A stretch of DNA of 64,000 bases from Clostridia bacterium. GTDB taxonomy: Bacteria; Bacillota; Clostridia; TANB77; CAG-508. The position numbers and the translations under genes were made by a program. Below are positions 36,237 through 47,592 of this stretch, in pieces; the stretch's first letter is position 1, and each line of letters begins with the position of its first letter. Under the pieces are notes generated by a model, which saw only the letters and a program-made list of their open reading frames with translations, had not been told where the DNA came from and ran no database searches. The DNA lies in the NCBI GenBank assembly GCA_900754285.1, contig CAAECB010000034.1:10026-74025 (forward strand), read 5' to 3'.

Positions 36237-37440
36237 TCAGAATTCATTTATTTCATATTTTCCTGTTTTTTCATTTAATTCTAAAACAACCTTAGATGAC
36301 AAGCAAACAACTGGTCTAAATGCTACAGTTTTACCATCATAATAATGATGACGAACTCTACCATAATAATATACAGCCATAATATTTTCGTTATGTACTG
36401 CAGATGGTGATGAAACCCAATAAGCATATGCTTTTTGATGTTGTGGATCATCTGCTACATATAATCTATTTGTATCTGTTGCAAAACTATCTGTCCATTT
36501 TTGCCAAGTTGTACCTCCATCTACACTTAATAAATATCCTGCATATCCACTTCCAGTTGCACCTTCACTATTCACATCAGTATTTTCTCCAGTTACAGTA
36601 TATTTTAACTTATCTTTTACCTTTGGATGTGTTTGAATATAACTTTCATACAACATTTCTAAAGTTGGACCCCCTATTGCATAATTAGCATATCCTTTAT
36701 TATCTTTATATATTTTCCATGCCTCTATATCTTGCATATATGCCACAACCTTATTATTACTATATTTCTTTTTTGCATTTGGTACTATTCCGTCAGGAAA
36801 CATCTCAAAATACTTCTTATTCATGTTTTTCAAACTTTTTTCATAAATATTATTTGATAATATTCTATCCATTCCACTATATGAATTTACTACTTGCACA
36901 AAATTTGCTTTATATTCTGCACCATATGGACATTGTGAATCTTCTCCTATAACTTTATTAGGCAATTTATCTGTAACACTTATAGTTCCATCTTCATTTT
37001 TTTCTATTGCATATGGTAATGCTGTATTTTTTACATAACTATTTGCTATTAAATATATATTTTCATCATCAGCATAAAATATTTGCCATTTCACATCTTT
37101 ATCAGCTTGAATTTCCTTGTTTTTTGCATCTTTTACAACATAGTTAGATACTTCTTTTCCATAAGTTATTATAGCATTTTCTTTTATTTGTTTCGCATTA
37201 CCTTTTTTATTATCTTCCTCTTTTTCTCCTATTATATGATCTAATTCATTTTTCCACATTTCTAAAATATTATTTTCAATTTCTATATATTTACTCTTTG
37301 CTTCTTTTGCTTTTTTCAAAATTCCATTATCAGACATAAGTCCATCTATTGATACTCCGAGCTAATATTAATAATAAAATAATTGTTATTATTAATGCAG
37401 GTATAGTAATAGCATTTTCTTTTTTTAATTTTTTTCTCAT
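36237..37440 (-). CDS. Prepilin-like protein, frame interrupted at CGG (+1)
   Basis: ATG at 37440 behind AGGAGT opens MRKKLKKENAITIPALIITI, a type IV pilin-like N-terminus with a hydrophobic helix. Codon 28 is CGG and the frame soon stops at TGA. Skipping C37359 joins it to the frame ending at 36237, giving ILAGVSIDGLMSDNGILKKA, the normal continuation of such clostridial pilin-like proteins, and a total of about 400 residues. The C-terminal region has SVDGGTTWQKW and FRPVVCLSS and is probably extracellular. No other disruption is seen. The gene lies upstream of adhE with 29 bases between. Confidence 0.72.
37356..37362 (-). other. Candidate +1 frameshift site GCT-CGG-A
   Basis: In-phase Ala-CGG is followed by A on the minus strand. 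Skipping C37359 gives Ala-Gly-Val-Ser of the prepilin helix. Confidence 0.6.
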
Positions 37441-37454
37441 AGTCACTCCTGAAA

Positions 37455-37706
37455 TTATTTTTCTTCATATACTCCAACTTTATACTCTACATCTTCCATA
37501 TCAGGAAACATCTCCCTAACCCTCTTCAAAGTCAACATAGACATTCTAGGTTGAGCATTTTTAGAATTGTTAGACAGCAACTTCTGAGTATAACAATTTT
37601 GAGCTGTTTTAAACAACAAATATCTATTTCTAACATAAGTATAATGAATTTCATATCCATTATTCAAATCTTCCCACATCATTTCAAATGTATAATTTTT
37701 ATCCAT
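37455..37706 (-). CDS. Hypothetical 83-residue protein
   Basis: The protein MDKNYTFEMMWEDLNNGYEI is followed by HYTYVRNRYLLFKTAQNCYT and a Lys/Arg/Met-rich end. No signal peptide or family is recognised. ATG at 37706 has AAGGGA about 12 bases upstream; a TTG seven codons earlier is possible. It lies directly between a coiled-coil protein gene and the pilin-like gene. Confidence 0.6.
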   Translation of the reverse strand: MDKNYTFEMMWEDLNNGYEIHYTYVRNRYLLFKTAQNCYTQKLLSNNSKNAQPRMSMLTLKRVREMFPDMEDVEYKVGVYEEK

Positions 37707-37730
37707 ATCTACATTCAATCCCTTCAATAA

Positions 37731-38513
37731 CTATACTATAATATCTGTATCCAATGAAATAGGTTGTTCTTGTTCATTTTCACTAGAATATTCTTGTTTT
37801 TTCAAAAATTCAACAGAATTCTGTCTCTGCTTTTCTAAACTTGGAACACCGACATGCAAAGATTCTATAAAATCTTTTTCGCCGTTATTTTCGTTCTCTT
37901 CTTTAGTAATTGTACTCTGTTGAAATGCATCATATTTTTCTAAAACTTTATCCAACAAGTTTTTATCAGATTGTTCCAAGCACTCAAATATCTCCTGTTC
38001 TTCCTTAGAAGATTGAATTTTAGCAATTAATTGTTTAATCTCAATTATTTGAGAATAAATAGTCTCATCTGAATAACCTCTCTGTTCCAACATATTTGAT
38101 GCTCTACTAGAAACATCTCTAATATAATCAGAAAAATTTCCTATTATTTTATCTGTTATTGTAACATTTTTTCCAGTCACAATTTGATGAAATTCATCAA
38201 TATCTTTTTGTTTATTATCTGATATTCCTTCTTCAATACTTTGTTCCATTTTTCTACATTTATGAATTATTTCACTAGCAATGTCATCTTTTTTATCATC
38301 TTGTAATTTTCCCAACATATTTTCAACATAAGTAAAGTTCAAATCTATATACTCAAAAACATTTTCAGGATTAGAATTATATCTAGCAACTATATCTTTA
38401 AGAACATTACAATAACTCTGTAATTTTTGTTTTATCTCCTCTGGCATTTCTGAAAATTCTATTAAACTTAATATATCTTTTTTCATATCTTCTAATAAAT
38501 TAATTTTATTCAT
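37731..38513 (-). CDS. Hypothetical coiled-coil protein
   Basis: This acidic, helical, 260-residue protein has no membrane segment. Heptad-like stretches occur throughout (KINLLEDMKKDILSLIEF; YSQIIEIKQLIAKIQ) and the C-terminus is Glu/Gln-rich. No family is recognised. ATG at 38513 is preferred because GAAAGGAAG lies nine bases upstream. Confidence 0.6.
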   Translation of the reverse strand: MNKINLLEDMKKDILSLIEFSEMPEEIKQKLQSYCNVLKDIVARYNSNPENVFEYIDLNFTYVENMLGKLQDDKKDDIASEIIHKCRKMEQSIEEGISDNKQKDIDEFHQIVTGKNVTITDKIIGNFSDYIRDVSSRASNMLEQRGYSDETIYSQIIEIKQLIAKIQSSKEEQEIFECLEQSDKNLLDKVLEKYDAFQQSTITKEENENNGEKDFIESLHVGVPSLEKQRQNSVEFLKKQEYSSENEQEQPISLDTDIIV

Positions 38514-38576
38514 ATAATCTTTCTTCCTTTCAAAAAACATAACATTATATAATATTACTCATTAAATATCATTTAA

Positions 38577-38678
38577 GAACAAAAGCGGAAATTAATAACA
38601 TTAACACTTGTTTAGGACATTTTCAGGTCTGTATTTTTGTTTGCATATAAAATTTGCTTTGCAAATTTCTGTACATTA
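38577..38678. repeat. Dispersed palindromic repeat, diverged copy
   Basis: This spacer between ligA and the coiled-coil gene matches the array at 63769-64000: GAACAAAAGCGGA, ATTAATAACATTA, TTAGGACATTTT, then AAATTTGC-TTT-GCAAATTT and TCTGTAC. Substitutions are scattered, and the outer stem is weaker than in the right-edge copies. Confidence 0.85.
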
Positions 38679-40694
<2,016 letters not shown>

Positions 40695-40885
40695 TTATTT
40701 ATACTTATTTTCCTTTTTAGTATACCCATATTCTACTATATATAAAAAAAAATAGCAATGATTATCACATTATTTTTTTCGACATTTTTTGCTGTTTGTA
40801 TCTCTAGTGGATACCAATATTTTCCATAATTGTTTAAAATATATGGTATATGAATAATCTATAGATTAAAAAGGAGATTTGTTAA

Positions 40886-41161
40886 ATGTATCAATGTACA
40901 AAATATAATAATCAATTAAATGTAACAGGAAAAAAAATTAAAGAATTACGTGTAAAAAACAACCTTTCATTATCTGGTTTATCAACAAAATTAGCATTAA
41001 TGGGAATCGACATTTCTAAACCTTCACTTCATAAACTAGAAACTGGTCATCGTATCTTAAAAGATTACGAATTATTTGGTATATCTATGGTATTTAAAGT
41101 TCCTATAGAAGATTTTATTTCAGATTTTATGGATAATTTAAAAAAAGAAAATATTGTCTAA
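40886..41161 (+). CDS. XRE-family helix-turn-helix regulator
   Basis: The 91-residue protein is essentially one HTH_3 domain: GKKIKELRVKNNLSLSGLST, ISKPSLHKLETGHRIL and a C-terminal helix (PIEDFISDFMDNLKKE). AAAGGAG precedes the ATG. It stands alone on the plus strand between ligA and a sortase; the target is unknown. Confidence 0.8.
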   Translation: MYQCTKYNNQLNVTGKKIKELRVKNNLSLSGLSTKLALMGIDISKPSLHKLETGHRILKDYELFGISMVFKVPIEDFISDFMDNLKKENIV

Positions 41162-41185
41162 CTAGGAAGTTCAGAAAACTTTTCT
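41162..41185. repeat. Short GGAAGTTC hairpin, imperfect copy
   Basis: TAGGAAGTT and AAACTTTTCTA around CAGA resemble the better hairpins at 53424 and 63881. Confidence 0.5.
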
Positions 41186-41189
41186 AAAA

Positions 41190-41247
41190 AAATTAAAGGG
41201 TAGTATTAAGAATTTACTAATTCTTAATACTACCCTTTAATTTTTTT
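41190..41247. terminator. Strong bidirectional terminator
   Basis: A perfect stem of about 22 bp (TTAAAGGGTAGTATTAAG with its complement, loop TACT) has A-run and T-run flanks on either side. It serves the XRE gene and the convergent sortase gene. Confidence 0.92.
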
Positions 41248-41944
41248 AATCATCTTGTCTTGCTAAGATTATCAATCTTCTATCATTACTTGCATCTGTA
41301 CAAGTTGACAATGTAAGTTCTGCTTTTCCATTTGTTTCTCTTTGATAAAAAGATGTATCTTGGTCATTTGTTTCAAATTTATTATAAATTGTATATGAAA
41401 TTCTAGTTCCTCTATAATCTTTTACATTAATTTTATCTCCAACTTTTAATTTTTTATTGTTTGAGAAAAATGCACCATTACGATAATTATGCCCTATTAT
41501 TACTGTATTTCCAGGTTGATTTATTGATTCACCACCTGATGGATATAGAACTGCTACAGAATTTTCTATAGCTGATTTACTTACAGAATCAATTATTGGA
41601 TATGAGAAATTAATTGCTGGTATTTCCATTGTTCCAACTGTTGTAAATCCTTTAAAATTACCTTTTGTTGCAGTCTTTGTTGTTGAAGAACCATTGCTTG
41701 TTGAATTAAGTGAACTTGCTATTTCATTTATCTTATCTCCAGCTGAATTTGTATCTTCTTGTTGTTCGTCTCCATCACTTGAAGAAGTTCCTTCATTATA
41801 ATTATCAACAAACTCAGATGCTTCTTTTACTTTTTTATTTTTATCATAAACTTGATATCCTAAAAATCCTAATAATCCTACAATAGCTATAACTACAATA
41901 ACTAAAATAACAGTTAAAGTTTTACCGTATTTACTATCAAACAT
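41246..41944 (-). CDS. Sortase family transpeptidase
   Basis: The 232-residue protein has an N-terminal membrane anchor (TLTVILVIVVIAIVGLLGFL), a Ser/Thr/Asn-rich linker and a sortase beta-barrel: GTMEIPAINFSYPI, VIIGHNYRNGAFF (catalytic His) and LTLSTCTDASNDRRLIILA (catalytic Cys and Arg). It links surface proteins to the wall or to each other. The sortase class is not certain. ATG at 41944 fits the AAGGA spacing; the GTG three codons earlier does not. Confidence 0.88.
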   Translation of the reverse strand: MFDSKYGKTLTVILVIVVIAIVGLLGFLGYQVYDKNKKVKEASEFVDNYNEGTSSSDGDEQQEDTNSAGDKINEIASSLNSTSNGSSTTKTATKGNFKGFTTVGTMEIPAINFSYPIIDSVSKSAIENSVAVLYPSGGESINQPGNTVIIGHNYRNGAFFSNNKKLKVGDKINVKDYRGTRISYTIYNKFETNDQDTSFYQRETNGKAELTLSTCTDASNDRRLIILARQDD

Positions 41945-42050
41945 AACTATCACATTCCTTTCTCAGGCATATAACCTTTGTTTATTTTTTGCATTTGTTC
42001 ATAAAACTCTACTTTAATTATAACATACAAAAATACAAGTTTCAATTAAT

Positions 42051-42395
42051 TTATATAATTTTTTCACCTAGTTTTTTTCCTGCTAATACATGGAAATGCA
42101 AATGAGCTACTTCTTGTCCACCATTTTCTCCACAATTATTTATTACTCTATAACCCTCTTCTGCAAAGCCTTGTTCTTTAGCAATATTTTTTATAGTAAA
42201 CATTATTTTACTAATTAAATTTTCATCTACACTTTCTATTTCATTTAATGATTTAATATGTTTTTTAGGTATTACTAAAATATGAATTGGAGCTGCTGGT
42301 TGAATATCTCTAAAAGCTAAAACATCATCATCTTCATATACCTTATTTGAAGGAATTTCTCCTTTAACAATTTTACAAAAAACACAATCTTCCAT
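42051..42395 (-). CDS. HIT family nucleotide hydrolase
   Basis: The 114-residue protein has a CxxC start (MEDCVFCKIVKGEIPSNKV), IHILVIPKKHIKS and the histidine triad HLHFHVLAG. Members (HinT-like) hydrolyse purine nucleotide phosphoramidates such as AMP-lysine. It follows alaS by 29 bases, and AlaRS and HIT genes may be co-expressed. ATG at 42395 is preferred over an upstream TTG. Confidence 0.92.
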   Translation of the reverse strand: MEDCVFCKIVKGEIPSNKVYEDDDVLAFRDIQPAAPIHILVIPKKHIKSLNEIESVDENLISKIMFTIKNIAKEQGFAEEGYRVINNCGENGGQEVAHLHFHVLAGKKLGEKII

Positions 42396-42424
42396 ATTAA
42401 ACAATTCCTTTCCACAGCAATATT

Positions 42425-44185
42425 TTATTCTTTTATCAAAACTGCCTTGATTCTACGAATACCAGAAGAACTAGACTCTTCTTTTTTAATTTTGAATCTT
42501 CCCATATCGCCTGTATGTGTTACATGAGGTCCACCACAAATTTCTTTGCTAAAGTCACCTATTGTATAAACCTTTACTTTATCACCATATTTATCTGTAA
42601 ATAACCCTATTGCACCAGATTTTTTAGCATCTTCATAACTCATTTCTTCACAAGTTACTGGCAAATCTCTTTTAATTTGTTCATTAACCAAATCTTCCAC
42701 TTGTTGTATTTCTTCTTTAGTCATTTTTTGAGGATGTGTAAAGTCAAAACGTAATCTCTCCTCTGTAATATTTGAACCACTTTGTTTTACATGCTCACCC
42801 AAAACAGTTCTTAATGCTTGATGTAATAAATGAGTTGCTGTATGATATGCTATTGTTTTTTCATTTTGATCTGCTAATCCACCTTTAAATTTTTGTTCTG
42901 AACCTAATCTTGATTTTTCTTGATGTTCCTTAAATAATTTATTAAATTCCTCTAAATCAATTTCTATATTATTTTCTTTAGCTAGTTCTTGTGTCATTTC
43001 TGGTGGAAAACCATAGGTATCATATAAACGAAAAACAATTTTTCCATCTATTTTATTATTACCATTTTGCTTAGCATAATTCATAGCTTTAGCAAATTCT
43101 TTTTCTCCATGTGATAATGTTTTTACAAATTTATCTTTTTCTTCTAATATTACATTTTTAATTGTTTCTCTATTCTTTTCTAAATCTGGATACATTTCCT
43201 TTAAATTGTCAACATTTATATCTATTAATGTTGATAACTCGTCCAAATTAATTTCAAGTTTATTCATATGGCGAATCATTCTTCTAATTAATCTTCTTAA
43301 AACATATCCTCTATCAATATTGCTTGGTCTACCGCCATCACAAATAATCATCATACTAGAGCGTAAATGTTCTGCAATAATTCTTCTACTTTCTATAATA
43401 TCTTTTTGTTGTAATTCTTCTAATTTTTGCATAATTGGAGCAAATATTTCTGTGTCAAAAGGAGTTTCTTTTCCTTGTAATAACATTGTCATTCTTTCCA
43501 AACCTAAACCTGTATCAACATTTTTTTGTTCTAGTTTTGAATAATTACCTTTGCTATCTTTAAAATATTCCATAAAAACATTATTCCATATTTCTACATA
43601 TTTTCCACAATCACATGATGGTTGGCAATCATCTGAACATGCTGGTTTGCCTGTATCATAAAACATTTCTGTGTCAGGTCCACATGGTCCTTCTTCTCCT
43701 GCTATCCACCAGTTATCATCTTTTCCATAGAAATATATATGGTCTTTTGCTATTCCTGCTTTTTCCCAACATGATGCTGATATTTCATCTCTTGAACAAT
43801 CTTCATCTCCTGCAAAACATGTAACAGATAATTTTTCTACTGGTATTCCTAATTCTTTAGTTAAAAATTCAAAACTCATTTGTATAGATTCCTCTTTAAA
43901 ATAGTCTCCTAATGACCAGTTTCCTAACATTTCAAAATATGTCAAATGACGATTGTCTCCTACTTCGTCTATGTCATTTGTTCTTACACATTTTTGATAA
44001 TCTGTTAGTCTTGTTCCTGCTGGATGCTTTTCCCCTAACAAATATGGTACTAATGGTTGCATTCCTGCTGTTGTGAATAATACTGATGGGTCATTTTCTG
44101 GTATTAATGGTGCTGATGGTATTACTGCATGTCCATGTTCTTTAAAAAAGTTTAAATATTTTTTTCTTATATCTATTGCTTTCAT
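42425..44185 (-). CDS. alaS: Compact alanyl-tRNA synthetase without C-Ala domain
   Basis: AlaRS charges tRNA(Ala). At 586 residues it contains the class II catalytic core (SVLFTTAGMQPLVPYLLG; GLGLERMTMLLQG), the tRNA-recognition region and the editing domain with HTATHLLHQAL and CGGPHVTHTGDMGRF, then stops after SSSGIRRIKAVL. The usual DHHA1/C-Ala portion of about 280 residues is absent. There is no open frame continuing downstream, so this looks like a natural short form. Start has GAAAGGAAG. Confidence 0.93.
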   Translation of the reverse strand: MKAIDIRKKYLNFFKEHGHAVIPSAPLIPENDPSVLFTTAGMQPLVPYLLGEKHPAGTRLTDYQKCVRTNDIDEVGDNRHLTYFEMLGNWSLGDYFKEESIQMSFEFLTKELGIPVEKLSVTCFAGDEDCSRDEISASCWEKAGIAKDHIYFYGKDDNWWIAGEEGPCGPDTEMFYDTGKPACSDDCQPSCDCGKYVEIWNNVFMEYFKDSKGNYSKLEQKNVDTGLGLERMTMLLQGKETPFDTEIFAPIMQKLEELQQKDIIESRRIIAEHLRSSMMIICDGGRPSNIDRGYVLRRLIRRMIRHMNKLEINLDELSTLIDINVDNLKEMYPDLEKNRETIKNVILEEKDKFVKTLSHGEKEFAKAMNYAKQNGNNKIDGKIVFRLYDTYGFPPEMTQELAKENNIEIDLEEFNKLFKEHQEKSRLGSEQKFKGGLADQNEKTIAYHTATHLLHQALRTVLGEHVKQSGSNITEERLRFDFTHPQKMTKEEIQQVEDLVNEQIKRDLPVTCEEMSYEDAKKSGAIGLFTDKYGDKVKVYTIGDFSKEICGGPHVTHTGDMGRFKIKKEESSSSGIRRIKAVLIKE

Positions 44186-44232
44186 TTATTTTTCTTCCTT
44201 TCTTTTTTGCTCTCTTAAAATTTTCTTTTTCA

Positions 44233-44262
44233 ATTATACTCTAAAAAGTCTGTATTTGTCAA
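44233..44262 (-). promoter_or_regulatory. Promoter of alaS
   Basis: TTGACA (44262-44257) and TATAAT (44238-44233) with an 18-base spacer lie about 50 bases before the alaS start. No T-box leader is visible. Confidence 0.8.
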
Positions 44263-44276
44263 TGATTTTGAAAAGT

Positions 44277-44330
44277 TAAAAATACTTAATCAGAAACATT
44301 ACTACATGTTTTTCTAACTAAGTATTTTGT
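44277..44330 (-). terminator. Terminator of gap
   Basis: AATACTTA and TAAGTATT plus inner pairs (AGAAA/TTTCT, ACAT/ATGT) form a hairpin downstream of gap and directly before the alaS promoter, followed by TTTAAC on the minus strand. Confidence 0.6.
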
Positions 44331-44361
44331 ATTATATATTTATTTAGTTTCATATTTTAAC

Positions 44362-44394
44362 TGATGTTTTTTGAGTCCGTCCCCAAAAACATCA
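44362..44394 (-). repeat. 3'-UTR hairpin with constant loop, copy 3 (after gap)
   Basis: Stem TGATGTTTTT/AAAAAACATCA encloses loop GGGGACGGACTC four bases after the gap stop. The stem differs from the ruvX and folD copies at paired positions but remains complementary. Confidence 0.8.
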
Positions 44395-44397
44395 ACA

Positions 44398-45405
<1,008 letters not shown>

Positions 45406-45557
45406 TTAAAATTCCTCCTTTTATAGATAAAACTATCGTTTTTCTATTTTTAGTATTTCCCATTTCTTTTAAACAATACTCTTTATTTTTGTATTGTTCT
45501 ATTACTTTGGTCATTCATATTTTATACCAATAATATTTAAAATTCAAGTATTTTTTA

Positions 45558-47522
45558 TTATTTATATAACTTTTCAAGCACAATAACAAACATTGCATGT
45601 GCCCAACCTAATCCAATAACCCAATCAGGTTTTAAAGTATTATTATCAACTTGTTCACCTAAAAAATAATGCTTACCACAAGTTTTTACAACAAAATCAA
45701 AAGTTTCTTTTGCTTTTTTCTTTTCACCTGATTCCAAATAGTATAATGTTAGCCATAAATTTGCAATTGGCCATGGATTTCCATTTCTATAATTGTCATC
45801 TTCAAAACGTCTGTATCCACCTGTATATGTTCTTAATGACAAATTGATTCTCTCTACAGTATTTAAAATTTTCTTTTCTTTAGGTTTATATACATTAAAT
45901 GGTGTAACTGCACCCAATATACTTATATCCATTTTTTTATCTTTTGTATTTCTTACATAAGATTTTTTACTATCATCATATAAATTCGTATCTATATATT
46001 TTTTTACACCTGCCATTAATCTTTCAATTTCTTTTTCATTTTTCTGTACTTTTTCTTCTTTTAATCTATTATTATCAAAATCAGATACATTTTTTCCTAG
46101 CACTTTATAAATTTTTAATATTGTTGCAAATGCTGAATAAATTGTTGCTAAAGAATATAAATGAATTCCCTCACACATTTCCCATAAATCATAACTTACA
46201 TGTATTTTACGTTCTTTACCATTTTTTCGTAATTGCTCTTCCATTTCTTCTTTAACTTTATCTTTGTTCAATATTTCCTCTGCATCTAAATCTAACCAAT
46301 CTTTTACATAATGCTTTAAAAATGAAATTGCTTTTTCACACATTGGCAATGTATCTTTTAGAAATTTCTCATTTTTTGTTACTAAATAATGTTCATATAC
46401 TCCATATATAACACTTGCTGTTTCATCTACTTGATACCCCCATGCTGGAGCTAATTTGCAATCTGTATAAAAACGTTGTTCCCACATACCATTTTTACTT
46501 TGAGTCTTTTTACAAAATATCTTATAAAATTTTTCCGTTTCTTTATCCATATTCAAAATGTCCATGGCTTTTGTTATAAAGACTGCATCTCGTGGCCAAC
46601 AATACGCATATCTTCCACATTGTGTTCTTTCTTCATCAATTTCTGGAGATGCTATTACTCCACCAGTTTCAGAATTTGTTAATAATGGAAATAATAATAT
46701 ACTACGTTTATATATTTCATATATTTTTTCATCATAACTACTTTGTGGTTCTTTTAGATTTAAACCATTATGTGTTTTTACATATTTTCTCCAATATGAT
46801 TTTACACTTACATATTCTTTAGCAAAATCTATTCTCTTTATTCTATCAATTTCATCCTCTAAATCAGACAAATTAGCATTTTCACCAACTAATACACAAA
46901 TATAAATTTCTTTCTTTTCACCTGGTTTTATTATACCTATATCATAACAAACACTACAATCAGCTGACATTCCTATATAATCTTTATCTTGAATTTCTCC
47001 TCTTTTTATAGTATTTTTACTACCATTAATTTGATGTTTTTCTATATCATATCCTTTAGCAAATGTTGAAACAGAAAAATCATGTGCATATTGTAACATA
47101 CCACCATCAACTATTTTTGAACATACCATATTATTTTGGTCTGTTAATAATCCTGAATGTATGTAAAATTTTGTATCTAAATCTATTGTTGATTCATTTA
47201 TAAACAAATATTTTTTTACTAGCACATTTTCTTTCATCAAAATAAAGTCTGTTTGTAACATATGCAAATTAAAATATGTATTAACTACCTCTGTATTTAA
47301 AACATTAGTATCTGTATCATAATATTGTTTATAAATATTGTTTATATCGTCATGTAAATAAATCAAATCTGATGTATTTATTTTTACTCCAGTATGAAAA
47401 AAATCTATATATTGCTTATGATCTTTACATGGAAAATATAATCTTTGCAACTCTCCTTTTTCAGTAAAAGTTGCCAACATATTTTTGTTACCAATTATTG
47501 CTTCATTTAAATATTTATTCAC
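45558..47522 (-). CDS. GH15 glucoamylase-like glycoside hydrolase
   Basis: The 654-residue protein has an N-terminal beta-sandwich (IIGNKNMLATFTEKGELQR) and a C-terminal (alpha/alpha)6 barrel of GH15: RTQCGRYAYCWPRDAVFIT, WGYQVDETASVIYGVYEH (catalytic acid region), FEDDNYRNGNPWPIANLWL and PDWVIGLGWAHAMFV. No signal peptide is seen, so it is cytoplasmic and likely releases glucose from glycogen or maltodextrin, complementing glgP. Start is GTG at 47522 behind GGAGG. Confidence 0.85.
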   Translation of the reverse strand: MNKYLNEAIIGNKNMLATFTEKGELQRLYFPCKDHKQYIDFFHTGVKINTSDLIYLHDDINNIYKQYYDTDTNVLNTEVVNTYFNLHMLQTDFILMKENVLVKKYLFINESTIDLDTKFYIHSGLLTDQNNMVCSKIVDGGMLQYAHDFSVSTFAKGYDIEKHQINGSKNTIKRGEIQDKDYIGMSADCSVCYDIGIIKPGEKKEIYICVLVGENANLSDLEDEIDRIKRIDFAKEYVSVKSYWRKYVKTHNGLNLKEPQSSYDEKIYEIYKRSILLFPLLTNSETGGVIASPEIDEERTQCGRYAYCWPRDAVFITKAMDILNMDKETEKFYKIFCKKTQSKNGMWEQRFYTDCKLAPAWGYQVDETASVIYGVYEHYLVTKNEKFLKDTLPMCEKAISFLKHYVKDWLDLDAEEILNKDKVKEEMEEQLRKNGKERKIHVSYDLWEMCEGIHLYSLATIYSAFATILKIYKVLGKNVSDFDNNRLKEEKVQKNEKEIERLMAGVKKYIDTNLYDDSKKSYVRNTKDKKMDISILGAVTPFNVYKPKEKKILNTVERINLSLRTYTGGYRRFEDDNYRNGNPWPIANLWLTLYYLESGEKKKAKETFDFVVKTCGKHYFLGEQVDNNTLKPDWVIGLGWAHAMFVIVLEKLYK

Positions 47523-47592
47523 TTTTTTATTTTTCCTCCTAACTGACGTTTAACGCAGCCAAAATTGTAATTATTTTTTATTTTTTTCCTTC

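Noticed and set aside
42425..44185. alaS shortened by a frameshift
   Set aside because: No downstream frame encodes DHHA1/C-Ala sequence and the next gene begins within 30 bases.
44186..44397. T-box leader upstream of alaS
   Set aside because: The promoter is only about 50 bases from the start, leaving no room, and the T-box sequence is absent.
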